From contig CBDIBP010000048.1 in the NCBI GenBank assembly GCA_965276955.1, forward strand, positions 1 through 64,000: a stretch of DNA of 64,000 nt, written 5' to 3'. This DNA is from JABDEZ01 sp965276955. Lineage in GTDB: Bacteria; Bacteroidota; Bacteroidia; Chitinophagales; Chitinophagaceae. How positions within the stretch are numbered: position 1 is the stretch's first letter; each line of letters begins with the position of its first letter. Shown piece after piece: positions 36,536 to 45,358 of the stretch. Position numbers and translations under genes: made by a program. Under the pieces are notes generated by a model. It had not been told where the DNA came from and did not search any database. It saw nothing but the letters and a program-made list of their open reading frames with translations.

Positions 36536-37720
36536 TCAATAAAATCCTGTCATATACGGATACCGCTCCTCATACAATTTCTTTACGCGGTCCAATATGG
36601 TTTGGCGCAGGGCATCTATATTCAGGCGTTCGGTTGCTGATATGAAGATGCAGGAGTTCTCGGTCACGTGGTTCCAGCGATCACTTAGCTGGCGCAGCAG
36701 GTCTTGCTTCACTTCAGGGTCCAGCCACTCATCGAACACACGGGCTTCATAAAGGTCCATTTTGTTGAAGATGGTAAATATGGGCTTGTCAAATGCACCA
36801 ATGTCCTGCAGCGTTTTGTTCACCACACCCATCTGGTCCTCATATGTTGGGTGAGATATATCTACCACGTGCAGTAGGCAATCGGCCTCGCGCACTTCAT
36901 CCAGCGTGGTCTTAAAACTCTCTACCAGGTGGTGTGGTAGCTTGCGTATGAAACCTACGGTATCGCTCAGCAGGAAGGGGGTTTGCTCATATACTACCTT
37001 GCGTGTAGTGGTCTCCAGCGTGGCAAATAGTTTGTTCTCTGCAAACACATCGGCCTTGCTCAGCACGGTCATTATAGTGCTCTTGCCTACGTTGGTATAG
37101 CCTACTAAGGCTATACGTATAAATTCGCCACGCTCTTTACGTTGTGTAAAGGCCTGCTTGTCAATATCTGCAAGGCGCTTGCGCAGCACTGCTATCTTTT
37201 CTTTAATGATACGGCGATCGGTCTCTATCTCCGTTTCCCCCGGTCCACGGCTACCTATACCACCACCCTGGCGCTCCAGGTGCTTCCACATCCCTTTCAG
37301 GCGGGGCAGCAGGTATTGGTATTGTGCCAGCTCCACCTGCACTTTTGCCTGTGCGGTCTTGGCGCGGCTGGCAAATATATCCAGTATCAGGTCGCTGCGG
37401 TCTATGATCTTTACACCCACCACCTCGGTTATATTATTTATCTGCGAGCCTGTAAGCTCATCATCAAATATCACGAGGTTTATCCCCTTGGCCTTCACAT
37501 ACTCTGCTATCTCCTGCAGCTTTCCCTTGCCCACAAATGTCTTGCTATCGGGTTTGGGCAGCTTTTGTATAAATGTCTTACGCGTTACAGCGCCGGCGGT
37601 CTCTGCCAGGAAGGCAAGTTCCGCCAGGTACTCCATGGTCTGGGTCTCGGTCTGTTTCTGGTGCACCAGGCCTATCAGTACGGCCTGCTCTTCGTTTAGC
37701 GACTTCTTTTGTTCTATCAA
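36536..37720 (-). CDS. hflX: GTPase HflX
   Basis: 394 residues from a TTG at 37718-37720 (IEQKKSLNEEQAVLIGLVHQ after the start). No ATG fits: the frame is open further upstream, but that stretch contains the terminator hairpin of the previous gene (37741-37772). The N-terminal HflX domain includes KPDSKTFVGKGKLQEIAEYV and the hallmark WKHLERQGGGIGSRGPGETE. The G domain has P-loop GYTNVGKSTIMTVLSKAD, DTVGFIRKLPHHLVESFKTT and NKMD. HflX binds 50S/70S ribosomes and splits stalled ones after stress. Confidence 0.95.
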   Translation of the reverse strand: MIEQKKSLNEEQAVLIGLVHQKQTETQTMEYLAELAFLAETAGAVTRKTFIQKLPKPDSKTFVGKGKLQEIAEYVKAKGINLVIFDDELTGSQINNITEVVGVKIIDRSDLILDIFASRAKTAQAKVQVELAQYQYLLPRLKGMWKHLERQGGGIGSRGPGETEIETDRRIIKEKIAVLRKRLADIDKQAFTQRKERGEFIRIALVGYTNVGKSTIMTVLSKADVFAENKLFATLETTTRKVVYEQTPFLLSDTVGFIRKLPHHLVESFKTTLDEVREADCLLHVVDISHPTYEDQMGVVNKTLQDIGAFDKPIFTIFNKMDLYEARVFDEWLDPEVKQDLLRQLSDRWNHVTENSCIFISATERLNIDALRQTILDRVKKLYEERYPYMTGFY

Positions 37721-37740
37721 TTGCTGTTCTTTAGATCTAA

Positions 37741-37772
37741 AAAAACCATCCCGCCGGGGCGGGATGGTTTTA
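37741..37772 (-). terminator. Strong rho-independent terminator
   Basis: Minus strand: AAAACCATCCCGCC, tight loop, GGCGGGATGGTTTT, then TTT. A 14-bp stem 35 bases after the stop of the arginase-family gene. Confidence 0.9.
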
Positions 37773-37806
37773 AGTATGCAAAGGTACGCTGTTTCGTTAT
37801 ATGTAT

Positions 37807-38922
37807 TTATACCATCCTTTCCTGTTCGCGCAGCCACCTTTCGGGCATCTCGTTGCTGCTGGCTTCCAGGTAGTCGTTATAGCTGCAGGGTATGTGCTCC
37901 CTGCCGGGCAGCTTCATCCACCACCTGTTAGTACGCTTGCTTTTCAGGAATATGGTATCATTATCGGTAAAGGTCACGTGGAAGGTCACAAAGTCTTCTT
38001 CCTGTGTCAGCGGCACTTCTGTTTTGCGCACCTGGAAGCCGTCTATAAAGTACCACATCATCTGCGCTATCAGTTTGGCGCTCATGGCATTGGCATCGTT
38101 GCTGCCGTGGTAGCCATATATGCCAAAAGAGGTCAGCTTATCGCTCATACCCGCATAGCGGGTCAGCATACAAGCCTCATCTCCTGTAAAACCATTGGGC
38201 GATCCGTTCACGTTCACCGGTGCATCGCTGTAGCGTATGGCGCTTATATCAAAGCTAAAGAGCTGGCTGTTGCGCAGCACAGGTTCCATATCCTCCATGC
38301 TTTCCCTTACCTTGCCCAGCCTGAAGAAATCAAAACGCATCTTATCCATGGTCTCCAGCATGCGCGGGTGCGTGTAGTAGGTCTGGAAGCCTATGTGGCT
38401 GTAATGGCCCACATAGTTCGGCTCACTGGTCAGCAGCTCCATCATGTAGCTGCGGTCCGTTGTGCCCTCGGTCTCGTCCAGGTCCACCAGCATATCAGCC
38501 ACCGATACATTTATCATTTTCTTGGCCTGCTTGTATACCTTGTATTGTTGCAGGGTCAGGTCGTGGCTGCCACCCAGCACCAGTGCTGCTTTGCCGGCCT
38601 CATATATTTCGCCCAGTACCATGGCCAGTGCGGCATAGGTATCTTCCATTGTGGCACCTTGCCTTATATTGCCCGAATCGGCTATTTTTATATCGTTGTG
38701 CCAGTTGTATAGTTTGTAAAACTCTTCGCGTATGGCATTAGGGCCATCGGCATATTCTGCCTCGCTATCGTTGCCACGCCACTCGCCGCAGCCTACTATT
38801 ATTATATCTGCACTATCCCAGTCGCCCACAATGTGGCTGCCCCACTGTAGTGGCTGGTATGTGCCTTGCGGTTTAGTATCTAAAAAATGTTCTTCTTCAA
38901 AAAATGGTTGTAAGTCTGACAT
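37807..38922 (-). CDS. Arginase/formimidoylglutamase family protein with degenerate metal site
   Basis: 371 residues. The ureohydrolase fold is visible: DIIIVGCGEWRGNDSEAEYA (DGPNAIR follows), ALVLGGSHDLTLQQYKVYKQ with the first metal His, and late GDEACMLTRYAGMS. The canonical DAHxD loop is replaced by NVSVADMLVDLDET, and the SxDxDxxDP motif by SFDISAIRYSDAP, so at least two or three metal ligands are missing. Active enzymes of this family cleave agmatine, arginine or formimidoylglutamate with two Mn ions. This subgroup is commonly labelled formimidoylglutamase in Bacteroidota, but catalytic activity is doubtful. No other histidine-degradation gene is nearby. Confidence 0.85.
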   Translation of the reverse strand: MSDLQPFFEEEHFLDTKPQGTYQPLQWGSHIVGDWDSADIIIVGCGEWRGNDSEAEYADGPNAIREEFYKLYNWHNDIKIADSGNIRQGATMEDTYAALAMVLGEIYEAGKAALVLGGSHDLTLQQYKVYKQAKKMINVSVADMLVDLDETEGTTDRSYMMELLTSEPNYVGHYSHIGFQTYYTHPRMLETMDKMRFDFFRLGKVRESMEDMEPVLRNSQLFSFDISAIRYSDAPVNVNGSPNGFTGDEACMLTRYAGMSDKLTSFGIYGYHGSNDANAMSAKLIAQMMWYFIDGFQVRKTEVPLTQEEDFVTFHVTFTDNDTIFLKSKRTNRWWMKLPGREHIPCSYNDYLEASSNEMPERWLREQERMV

Positions 38923-39074
38923 GGTTCTCGCGATTGCGGTTAAAAATACATAAAGCCCTTATACGGTGTTCAATAAAATTACCGGCAAGCCTTATGTTGT
39001 TTCAAAATTAACCCTGCTTTTGTTAAAAAAAGCCGGGCTGGTATATATTGAGTACAATAGTCGGCTGATTTTTA

Positions 39075-39082
39075 TATTTTTG
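39075..39082 (+). promoter_or_regulatory. Candidate -7 box (TATTTTTG) of ftsX
   Basis: Matches TAnnTTTG, 25 bases before the ftsX ATG. A TTG at 39048-39050 lies 24 bases upstream, a little far for a -33 box. Confidence 0.4.
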
Positions 39083-39107
39083 GCCGCAGGCTTATTCCTA
39101 TTTATTA

Positions 39108-39965
39108 ATGGCGAACGGAAAAAAAGGAAAACCATCTTACTTTAATGCTATACTTGGCGTGTCGCTGGTATTGTTCTTACTGGGCACACTTGGCTGGCTG
39201 GTAATGAATGGCCGCGCCCTCACGCACGCATTTAAGGAAGACCTGGAAGTGCAGGTCGATTTTCATGATAATACCCGCGACGAGAACGTGCAGAAGATGA
39301 AGCAGGTGCTGGACAAGCAGCCCTTTGTGCGCGAATCGAGGATAATAACGAAGGAAGAGGCCATAAAAATGGAGAACCAAGTAGAAGGGCAGAACGCGGT
39401 AGACTTCCTGGGGTACAACCCGCTGTATACTTCTATAGCCTTCAAGATGCCTGCCGACTATGTGAATAAAGACAGCCTGAATAAGATAAAAGAGTTTGTG
39501 CTGCAGAGCAACGTGGTGCGCGATGTAATATGGCCCAACGTGGTGGTAGACCAGATGAACAGCAACTTCCGCAAAATAGGCATCATACTGGGTGGTATCA
39601 GCATTGCACTGTTCATAGCCGTTATATTTTTGATAGATAATACCGTGCGCCTGGCCATGTTCAGCAACCGTTTCCTTATCAAGACGATGCAGATGGTAGG
39701 GGCCACACGCTGGTTCATTACCCGCCCGTTCGACAGGCGCGCATTTTTAAATGGCCTTATCAGCGGGGTGCTGGCTGTCATCGGGCTATGGCTGGTCATA
39801 TCATTTGCCAATACCCAGCTGCCTGAGTTAAAGACCCTTACTGATACTTACCTGCTGGTAGCGCTCATGTGCGCTATGCTGCTGCTGGGCATTATCATAT
39901 CTATGGTAAGTACGCACCGCTCTGTGCTCAAATACCTGAAACTGCATATTGACGATCTATATTAA
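39108..39965 (+). CDS. ftsX: Cell division protein FtsX
   Basis: 285 residues with the FtsX layout: a cytosolic basic N terminus, TM1 (LGVSLVLFLLGTLGWLVMNG), an extracytoplasmic domain of about 130 residues, and three further helices (IILGGISIALFIAVIFLI; GLISGVLAVIGLWLVISFAN; LLVALMCAMLLLGIIISMVS). It has the FtsX-like sequence IKTMQMVGATRWFITRPF. With the ATPase FtsE it activates peptidoglycan hydrolases at the septum. ftsE is not adjacent, as in many Bacteroidota. The DUF3098 gene follows after 23 bases, which is a common arrangement. Confidence 0.94.
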   Translation: MANGKKGKPSYFNAILGVSLVLFLLGTLGWLVMNGRALTHAFKEDLEVQVDFHDNTRDENVQKMKQVLDKQPFVRESRIITKEEAIKMENQVEGQNAVDFLGYNPLYTSIAFKMPADYVNKDSLNKIKEFVLQSNVVRDVIWPNVVVDQMNSNFRKIGIILGGISIALFIAVIFLIDNTVRLAMFSNRFLIKTMQMVGATRWFITRPFDRRAFLNGLISGVLAVIGLWLVISFANTQLPELKTLTDTYLLVALMCAMLLLGIIISMVSTHRSVLKYLKLHIDDLY

Positions 39966-39988
39966 TTTTCTTTTGTAATATTGCTATT

Positions 39989-40345
39989 ATGGCTACTGTT
40001 CCCAATCCAAATCAGAAAAAACCAGCTACTGCCGCACCGGTAAAACCTACACCAGTAGTAATACCTGCCCGCGCAGCAAAAGTGATAAAAAGCAGCGGAC
40101 CACGCGGCAACCAGGTCTTTTTGTTCAACAAAGAGAACTATACCTGGATGATAGGTGGCGTGCTGCTGATACTCATTGGCTTCTTTCTTATGTCTGGCGG
40201 CAAAAGCCCCGATCCGCACAAGTTCAATTACGATGAGATCTATAGTTTCCGCCGCATCACCCTGGCGCCTATAGTTATACTGCTGGGTTTTGTGGTAGAG
40301 GTTTTCGCTATCATGAAAAAACCTGTGGAGACCGAAACTGTATAA
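39989..40345 (+). CDS. DUF3098 family membrane protein
   Basis: 118 residues. A disordered Pro/Ala/Lys N terminus (1-40) is followed by FLFNKENYTWMIGGVLLILI, GFFLMSGGKSPDPHKFNYDE, IYSFRRITLAPIVILLGFVV, the whole DUF3098 pattern of two transmembrane helices joined by a conserved SPDPxxF loop. Found only in Bacteroidota, usually after ftsX as here, so a role in division or envelope function is plausible but unproven. A terminator follows at 40368. Confidence 0.9.
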   Translation: MATVPNPNQKKPATAAPVKPTPVVIPARAAKVIKSSGPRGNQVFLFNKENYTWMIGGVLLILIGFFLMSGGKSPDPHKFNYDEIYSFRRITLAPIVILLGFVVEVFAIMKKPVETETV

Positions 40346-40367
40346 TTTATATTCATGATATCATTTA

Positions 40368-40396
40368 AAGGATACCCCGTTGGGTATCCTTTTTTT
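40368..40396 (+). terminator. Rho-independent terminator of ftsX-DUF3098
   Basis: AAGGATACCC, loop CGTT, GGGTATCCTT followed by TTTTT; 22 bases after the stop. Confidence 0.9.
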
Positions 40397-40426
40397 AATT
40401 ATTAATTTCACCCGAAAAAAAGCCGG

Positions 40427-40939
40427 ATGCAGGTAAAAGGTAGTTCTCTACTGTTGCTTTCTTTTCTCTTCCTGGCATCGGGCCAGCTTTTTGGCCAAAC
40501 GGCACGGGTAGTGTTCTTTCAAGATCAGGCACCATTTTCTGGCTACCTGTTTACCCACAAGGTGAAGATAACAGAAGCCAGCGAGGGGCAATATACTCGC
40601 CCGAAAACCACTTATGGCTACAAGTATATACTGGCGGGCAAGTTGACGCCACATACCGCACTTGTATACGACTATACCGCACCCACACCTGCCTTCTATG
40701 TGGGGCACGATAAAAAAGACCAGCTCATCCCCAGCCAGCCAGTGCAGTTCGTAGCAATAAAGAGTATGTTCCCGTTCTTTGGTGCGCGCTACAGTTTCCA
40801 GACCTATACACCACAGCAGTTCAAAGAGCTATATGAGGGTAACGCACGCCTGCGAATGCAGTTGCTGAAATGCGGGTATCGTTCTGTTGATGAATTGCTG
40901 GTGGTGCAGCCCGCGATACAGCCAGATAAGGACAACTAA
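40427..40939 (+). CDS. Hypothetical secreted protein
   Basis: 170 residues with signal peptide (SSLLLLSFLFLASGQLFG then Q). The mature part is beta-rich (ARVVFFQDQAPFSGYLFTHK, YGYKYILAGKLTPHTALVYD) with a helical, charged end (PQQFKELYEGNARLRMQLLK). No recognised family. A small periplasmic or outer-membrane-associated protein is likely. It is a single gene between the DUF3098 terminator and the DUF502 gene. Confidence 0.65.
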   Translation: MQVKGSSLLLLSFLFLASGQLFGQTARVVFFQDQAPFSGYLFTHKVKITEASEGQYTRPKTTYGYKYILAGKLTPHTALVYDYTAPTPAFYVGHDKKDQLIPSQPVQFVAIKSMFPFFGARYSFQTYTPQQFKELYEGNARLRMQLLKCGYRSVDELLVVQPAIQPDKDN

Positions 40940-41058
40940 TTTAATATAATTAATAATATATTGCCAAACATTTACAATAATATATGATGGCTACATGCCC
41001 CTATAGTATTTTGGGGTGTTGCTTTTTGTATCTTAGTGCGCAAAATATCATCCCACAA

Positions 41059-41667
41059 ATGCGCAAATTAGCGGCCAAGTTCTTACGGTCATTCCTGCAG
41101 GGTCTTATCCTGCTAAGTCCGTTGGCTATTACTGCGTATGTTATCTACATTGTTTTTGATAAAATAGATTCACTTATACCTATAGACCATATACCACGTG
41201 GTTTAGGTTTCATCTCTATTATCCTGTTCGTCACTTTTGTGGGCTACCTGGGCACACGTTTCTTTATAGGCAAGTGGGTGTTCGAGGCGTTTGGCCATGT
41301 GCTGGAGCGCACACCGGGGGTCAAGTACATTTACTCATCTGTGAAGGACATGGTAGGCTCGTTCGTGGGCGATAAAAAACGTTTCAACAGGCCCGTATGG
41401 GTGTGTGTAAACGTGAACCCCGAAATATGGCGCATAGGGTTCATGACGCAGGCCGACATGACGCACATGGGCATGAGTAACAAAGCGGCTGTATATATGC
41501 CGCATGCATACGCTATATCTGGCTGGGTAATAGTTACCGATATCAAGTACATAAAACCTGTTACTACCATGAGCGCTGCAGAGGCTATGAAATTTGCCGT
41601 AAGCGGTGGTATCACAAACATACTCGACGAAAAAAATGATGGACAACCAACGGAAGTTGAATTTTAA
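41059..41667 (+). CDS. DUF502 family membrane protein
   Basis: 202 residues from ATG 41059 (MRKLAAKFLRSFLQGLILLS); an upstream in-frame ATG at 40984 adds a non-homologous tail. Two transmembrane helices (GLILLSPLAITAYVIYIVFD and LGFISIILFVTFVGYLGTRF), then a soluble domain with RTPGVKYIYSSVKDMVGSFV and GWVIVTDIKYIKPVTTMSAA, the DUF502 pattern. Function unknown across bacteria. The 3' end overlaps the start of serC by about 30 bases, so the two are translated from one mRNA. Confidence 0.9.
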   Translation: MRKLAAKFLRSFLQGLILLSPLAITAYVIYIVFDKIDSLIPIDHIPRGLGFISIILFVTFVGYLGTRFFIGKWVFEAFGHVLERTPGVKYIYSSVKDMVGSFVGDKKRFNRPVWVCVNVNPEIWRIGFMTQADMTHMGMSNKAAVYMPHAYAISGWVIVTDIKYIKPVTTMSAAEAMKFAVSGGITNILDEKNDGQPTEVEF

Positions 41668-42724
41668 TGCCGGTCCGGCAGCACTGCCCGCGGAGGTATT
41701 GCAACAGGCGGCAGCAGCCGTCATCGACTATAACAATAGCGGGCTTTCTATACTGGAGGTACCGCACCGCGAGCCAGCATTTGTAGCTGTGATGGACGAA
41801 AGCAGGAAGCTGGTGAAAGAACTGTGCGGCCTGGATGACGACTACGAAGTGCTGTGGCTGCAAGGTGGTGGCCGCCTTGCCTTTTGCATGATACCCATGA
41901 ACTTTTTGGGCGACGATGAAAGCGCCGGGTACATAGACAGCGGTCACTGGGCAGAGGAAGCACAGAAAGCTGCTGCATACTATGGTGATGCTAAAATACT
42001 GGCCTCATCAAAAAGCAGTACCTACAACCACCTGCCCGCATGGCCGGCAGTGCTGCCACACGGCTTGCAATATGTACACTACACTACCAACAACACTATA
42101 TACGGCACACAAATGCACCACATACCCGAGTGCACTGCGCCACTGATAGCTGATATGAGCAGCGATATATTTTCGTGCAAGCGAGATTATACACGTTTCG
42201 CCATGTTCTACGCCGTTGTGCAGAAGAACCTGGGGGCTGCCGGGGTCACACTCGTAGTGGTGCGCAAAAGCCTGCTGGCAAACATAAAGCGCAATATACC
42301 GCCTATGCTTAGCTACAAGGCACATGCAGACAACATGTCGATGCTGAATACCCCACCGGTATTTGCTATTTATGTATCGCTGCTGATGCTGCGCTGGACA
42401 AAGGCAAGAGGTATTGATGCCATAGATGCAGAGAACAGGCAGAAGGCACAAATGTTGTATGAAGAGATAGTACGCAATTCTCTTTTCCACCCGGTGGTAG
42501 CGCAAGAGGAAGATAGAAGCACAATGAACGTATGCTTTACAGCACACGATAAGAACAAAGAAAAAGAATTCATAGACTTTTGTAAGGACAGGAATATAAC
42601 AGGCATCAAAGGGCACCGCTCTGTAGGTGGTTTTCGCGTATCGCTATACAATGCAGTTACTCTGCATGCTGTAGAGCAGTTGTTGCAGGCTATGCAGGAG
42701 TTTGAAAAAATTGATCACCACTAA
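41636..42724 (+). CDS. serC: Phosphoserine aminotransferase
   Basis: About 362 residues from ATG 41636 (or the adjacent ATG 41639; MDNQRKLNFNAGPAALPAEV). A class V PLP aminotransferase making 3-phosphoserine from 3-phosphohydroxypyruvate and glutamate. Diagnostic parts are SILEVPHREPAFVAVMDESR, LIADMSSDIFSCKRDYTRFA (aspartate to the PLP ring), VVQKNLGAAGVTLVVVRKSL with the Schiff-base Lys, and GIKGHRSVGGFRVSLYNAVT. It overlaps DUF502 upstream, and a DUF1015 gene follows after 44 bases. serA is not in the window. Confidence 0.95.
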   Translation: MMDNQRKLNFNAGPAALPAEVLQQAAAAVIDYNNSGLSILEVPHREPAFVAVMDESRKLVKELCGLDDDYEVLWLQGGGRLAFCMIPMNFLGDDESAGYIDSGHWAEEAQKAAAYYGDAKILASSKSSTYNHLPAWPAVLPHGLQYVHYTTNNTIYGTQMHHIPECTAPLIADMSSDIFSCKRDYTRFAMFYAVVQKNLGAAGVTLVVVRKSLLANIKRNIPPMLSYKAHADNMSMLNTPPVFAIYVSLLMLRWTKARGIDAIDAENRQKAQMLYEEIVRNSLFHPVVAQEEDRSTMNVCFTAHDKNKEKEFIDFCKDRNITGIKGHRSVGGFRVSLYNAVTLHAVEQLLQAMQEFEKIDHH

Positions 42725-42768
42725 AACGTAATAGGCACGGCTGGCATGGCCGGTGCACACCATTCATT

Positions 42769-44010
42769 ATGGCAAACATAACACCATTCAAAGGGCTGCG
42801 TCCCGAAAAAAATGTAGCTGACAAAGTAGCTACCTTGCCCTACGATGTAGTAAGCGTTGCCGAAGCACGCCGTTTTGCATCTAACCCCTATAACTTCTAC
42901 CACGTCACCCGTTCAGAGATCGATCTGCCAGAGGGTACCGATGTGCACAGTGCAGCAGTATATGAGCGCGCTGCGCAAAACCTGAACGCCATGATAGCTG
43001 ATGGTATACTGATACAGGACGAACAACCGTGCTACTATATATACCGCCTGGTAATGAATGGCCGCGAACAAACAGGCCTGGTATGTGGTTCATCCATCAA
43101 CGACTACTTCGATGGCATCATCAAGAAGCACGAATTCACCCGTCCGGAAAAAGAGCTCGACCGTATCAACCATATCAAGGCCACACATGCGCAAACAGGC
43201 GTGGTGTTCCTGGCCTATAATGATGAGGAGCATGTAGAGCACATCATAGCCAACTGGAAGAGCAGCCACGCACCCGAATACGACTTCACTGCAGAGGACG
43301 GTATACAACATACCTTATGGGTGGTGAATGAGGCAGGTACGATAGCAGATATCACCGCCAACTTTGCTATTAATGTGCCTTGCACTTACATAGCCGATGG
43401 GCACCATCGTGCAGCATCAGCAGCTAAAGTAAGTACCGAAATAAACGAGCGCATAGGTGGTAGCGATGGCCAAGCAGCGCATGACTACTTTATCACCTGC
43501 ATTTTCCCGGCCAGCCAGCTGCACATCATGGATTATAACCGTGTGGTGAAGGACCTGAACGACATGAGTGCAGCCGATTTCCTGGCCTACCTGGAGCAGG
43601 ATTTCAGTATATCATCTGTAGGCAGTGAGCCCTTCAGGCCACAGCAGCCGCATGAGTTCGGTATGTATCTGGAAGGCAACTGGTACAAACTTGTCTCCCT
43701 GCCCGATACCTATACCGAAGACCCTATAGATGTGCTCGACGTATCGATACTGCAGGAAAATATACTCTCTAAATTACTCGGCATCCACGATCCGCGTACC
43801 GATAAGCGTGTGGATTTTGTAGGCGGTATACGCGGCCTGCATGAGCTGCAACAGCGTGTGGATAGTGGCGATATGGCAGCAGCGTTTTCGTTGTACCCCG
43901 TTTCTATACAGCAACTGTTCACCATTGCAGATACCGGCGAAGTGATGCCACCCAAGAGCACCTGGTTCGAGCCCAAACTACGCGACGGGCTGGTAGTGTA
44001 TATGATATAA
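42769..44010 (+). CDS. DUF1015 family protein
   Basis: 413 residues, full length for the family. Signature parts: MANITPFKGLRPEKNVADKV, ATLPYDVVSVAEARRFASNP, CGSSINDYFDGIIKKHEFTR (PEKELDRINH follows), the metal-type motif YIADGHHRAASAAK, and GGIRGLHELQQRVDSGDMAA. DUF1015 proteins often lie with serine-biosynthesis genes, as here behind serC; some relatives have been linked to kinase-like chemistry, but the reaction is not assigned from this sequence. The operon ends with a strong terminator at 44059. Confidence 0.92.
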   Translation: MANITPFKGLRPEKNVADKVATLPYDVVSVAEARRFASNPYNFYHVTRSEIDLPEGTDVHSAAVYERAAQNLNAMIADGILIQDEQPCYYIYRLVMNGREQTGLVCGSSINDYFDGIIKKHEFTRPEKELDRINHIKATHAQTGVVFLAYNDEEHVEHIIANWKSSHAPEYDFTAEDGIQHTLWVVNEAGTIADITANFAINVPCTYIADGHHRAASAAKVSTEINERIGGSDGQAAHDYFITCIFPASQLHIMDYNRVVKDLNDMSAADFLAYLEQDFSISSVGSEPFRPQQPHEFGMYLEGNWYKLVSLPDTYTEDPIDVLDVSILQENILSKLLGIHDPRTDKRVDFVGGIRGLHELQQRVDSGDMAAAFSLYPVSIQQLFTIADTGEVMPPKSTWFEPKLRDGLVVYMI

Positions 44011-44058
44011 GTCCATATGGCGCGAAAAATATCGTGAAGTTAAATGGATAGGAATTAA

Positions 44059-44089
44059 AAGAGGAAGGAGCTGGCTCCTTCCTCTTTTT
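44059..44089 (+). terminator. Rho-independent terminator of DUF502-serC-DUF1015
   Basis: AAGAGGAAGGAGC, 2-base nominal loop, GCTCCTTCCTCTT followed by TTT. A 13-bp stem 48 bases after the stop. Confidence 0.92.
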
Positions 44090-44293
44090 GCTTTTGGGCT
44101 GGGGTGTTGACCTCAACTCACGGGGTTTTACCAGTTCCTATGCTTACAATAGGACAAAACGTTATACGTTCAAATAATTACCAATTAAAAAATTATAGTG
44201 GTAACTTACTGTTTTCATTAAAATAAATGGGAAACTGCGAGAATTTTCTGCAATTTTGCCAATATTTTTAACGCTTCGTGCTGCACTCACTTT

Positions 44294-45316
44294 ATGGGAT
44301 TTTTTAAATTTTTAACTCAGGAAATAGCCATTGACCTTGGCACTGCCAATACACTTATCATACATAATGACCAGGTAGTAGTAGATGAGCCCTCTATAGT
44401 GGCCATAGACCGCACTACCAACAAAATTGTGGCCGTAGGCAAGAAGGCCATGATGATGCATGAAAAAACGCACGAGAACCTGAAGACCATACGTCCGCTA
44501 AAGGATGGTGTGATAGCCGATTTTAATGCAGCAGAAGGTATGCTGCGCGAAATGATAAAGCTTGTTTACCCTAAAAAGCCATTGTTCCCGCCCAGCTGGA
44601 GAATGGTGATATGTATACCATCCAGCATTACAGAGGTAGAGAAAAGGGCCGTTCGCGATAGCGCAGAGCAGGCAGGCGCCAAGGAAGTGTACATGATACA
44701 CGAGCCTATGGCTGCCGCACTGGGTATAGGTATAGATGTAGAAGAGCCTACCGGCAACATGATAATAGATATAGGCGGTGGTACCACAGGTATCAGCGTT
44801 ATAGCATTGGCAGGCATAGTTTGCGACCAGAGCATACGTATAGCAGGCGATGAGTTCACTGCCGATATCATGGAGGCCATGCGCCGCTACCATAGCCTTA
44901 TGATAGGCGAGCGTACCGCAGAGCAGATAAAGATACACGTGGGCAGCGCCCTTAAAGAGCTGGATATACCACCAGATGATATAGCTGTGAACGGTCGCGA
45001 CCTGGTAACAGGCATCCCTAAGCAAATAATGGTATCGTATCAGGAAGTAGCAGAAGCACTGGACAAATCTATCTTCAAAGTAGAGGAAGCTATACTGAAA
45101 GCGCTGGAAAGCACACCGCCAGAGTTGGCTGCCGATATATATCGCCGTGGCCTGTACCTTACCGGTGGCGGGGCATTGCTTCGCGGGCTGGATAAACGTA
45201 TATCACACAAAATAAAACTGCCTGTGCATGTGGCCGACGATCCGTTGCGTGCAGTGGTAAGGGGTACTGGTATGGCGCTGAAGAACATCGTAAGGATGCC
45301 ATTCTTAATGAAATAA
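44294..45316 (+). CDS. mreB: Rod shape-determining protein MreB
   Basis: 340 residues. Actin-like ATPase: IAIDLGTANTLIIHNDQVVV (phosphate 1), MIIDIGGGTTGISVIALAGI (phosphate 2), and LTGGGALLRGLDKRISHKIK (adenosine). It forms membrane-bound filaments that guide lateral peptidoglycan synthesis. First gene of mreBCD; the 283-base spacer before it has no other gene and presumably holds its promoter. Confidence 0.97.
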   Translation: MGFFKFLTQEIAIDLGTANTLIIHNDQVVVDEPSIVAIDRTTNKIVAVGKKAMMMHEKTHENLKTIRPLKDGVIADFNAAEGMLREMIKLVYPKKPLFPPSWRMVICIPSSITEVEKRAVRDSAEQAGAKEVYMIHEPMAAALGIGIDVEEPTGNMIIDIGGGTTGISVIALAGIVCDQSIRIAGDEFTADIMEAMRRYHSLMIGERTAEQIKIHVGSALKELDIPPDDIAVNGRDLVTGIPKQIMVSYQEVAEALDKSIFKVEEAILKALESTPPELAADIYRRGLYLTGGGALLRGLDKRISHKIKLPVHVADDPLRAVVRGTGMALKNIVRMPFLMK

Positions 45317-45358
45317 CCATATTTTTATCCCAGGCTTGTAAAACGATCCAGTTCGCCA

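Noticed and set aside
37801..38712. Long plus-strand ORF (303 codons) opposite the arginase-family gene
   Set aside because: The minus-strand frame has clear family motifs; the plus-strand translation has none.
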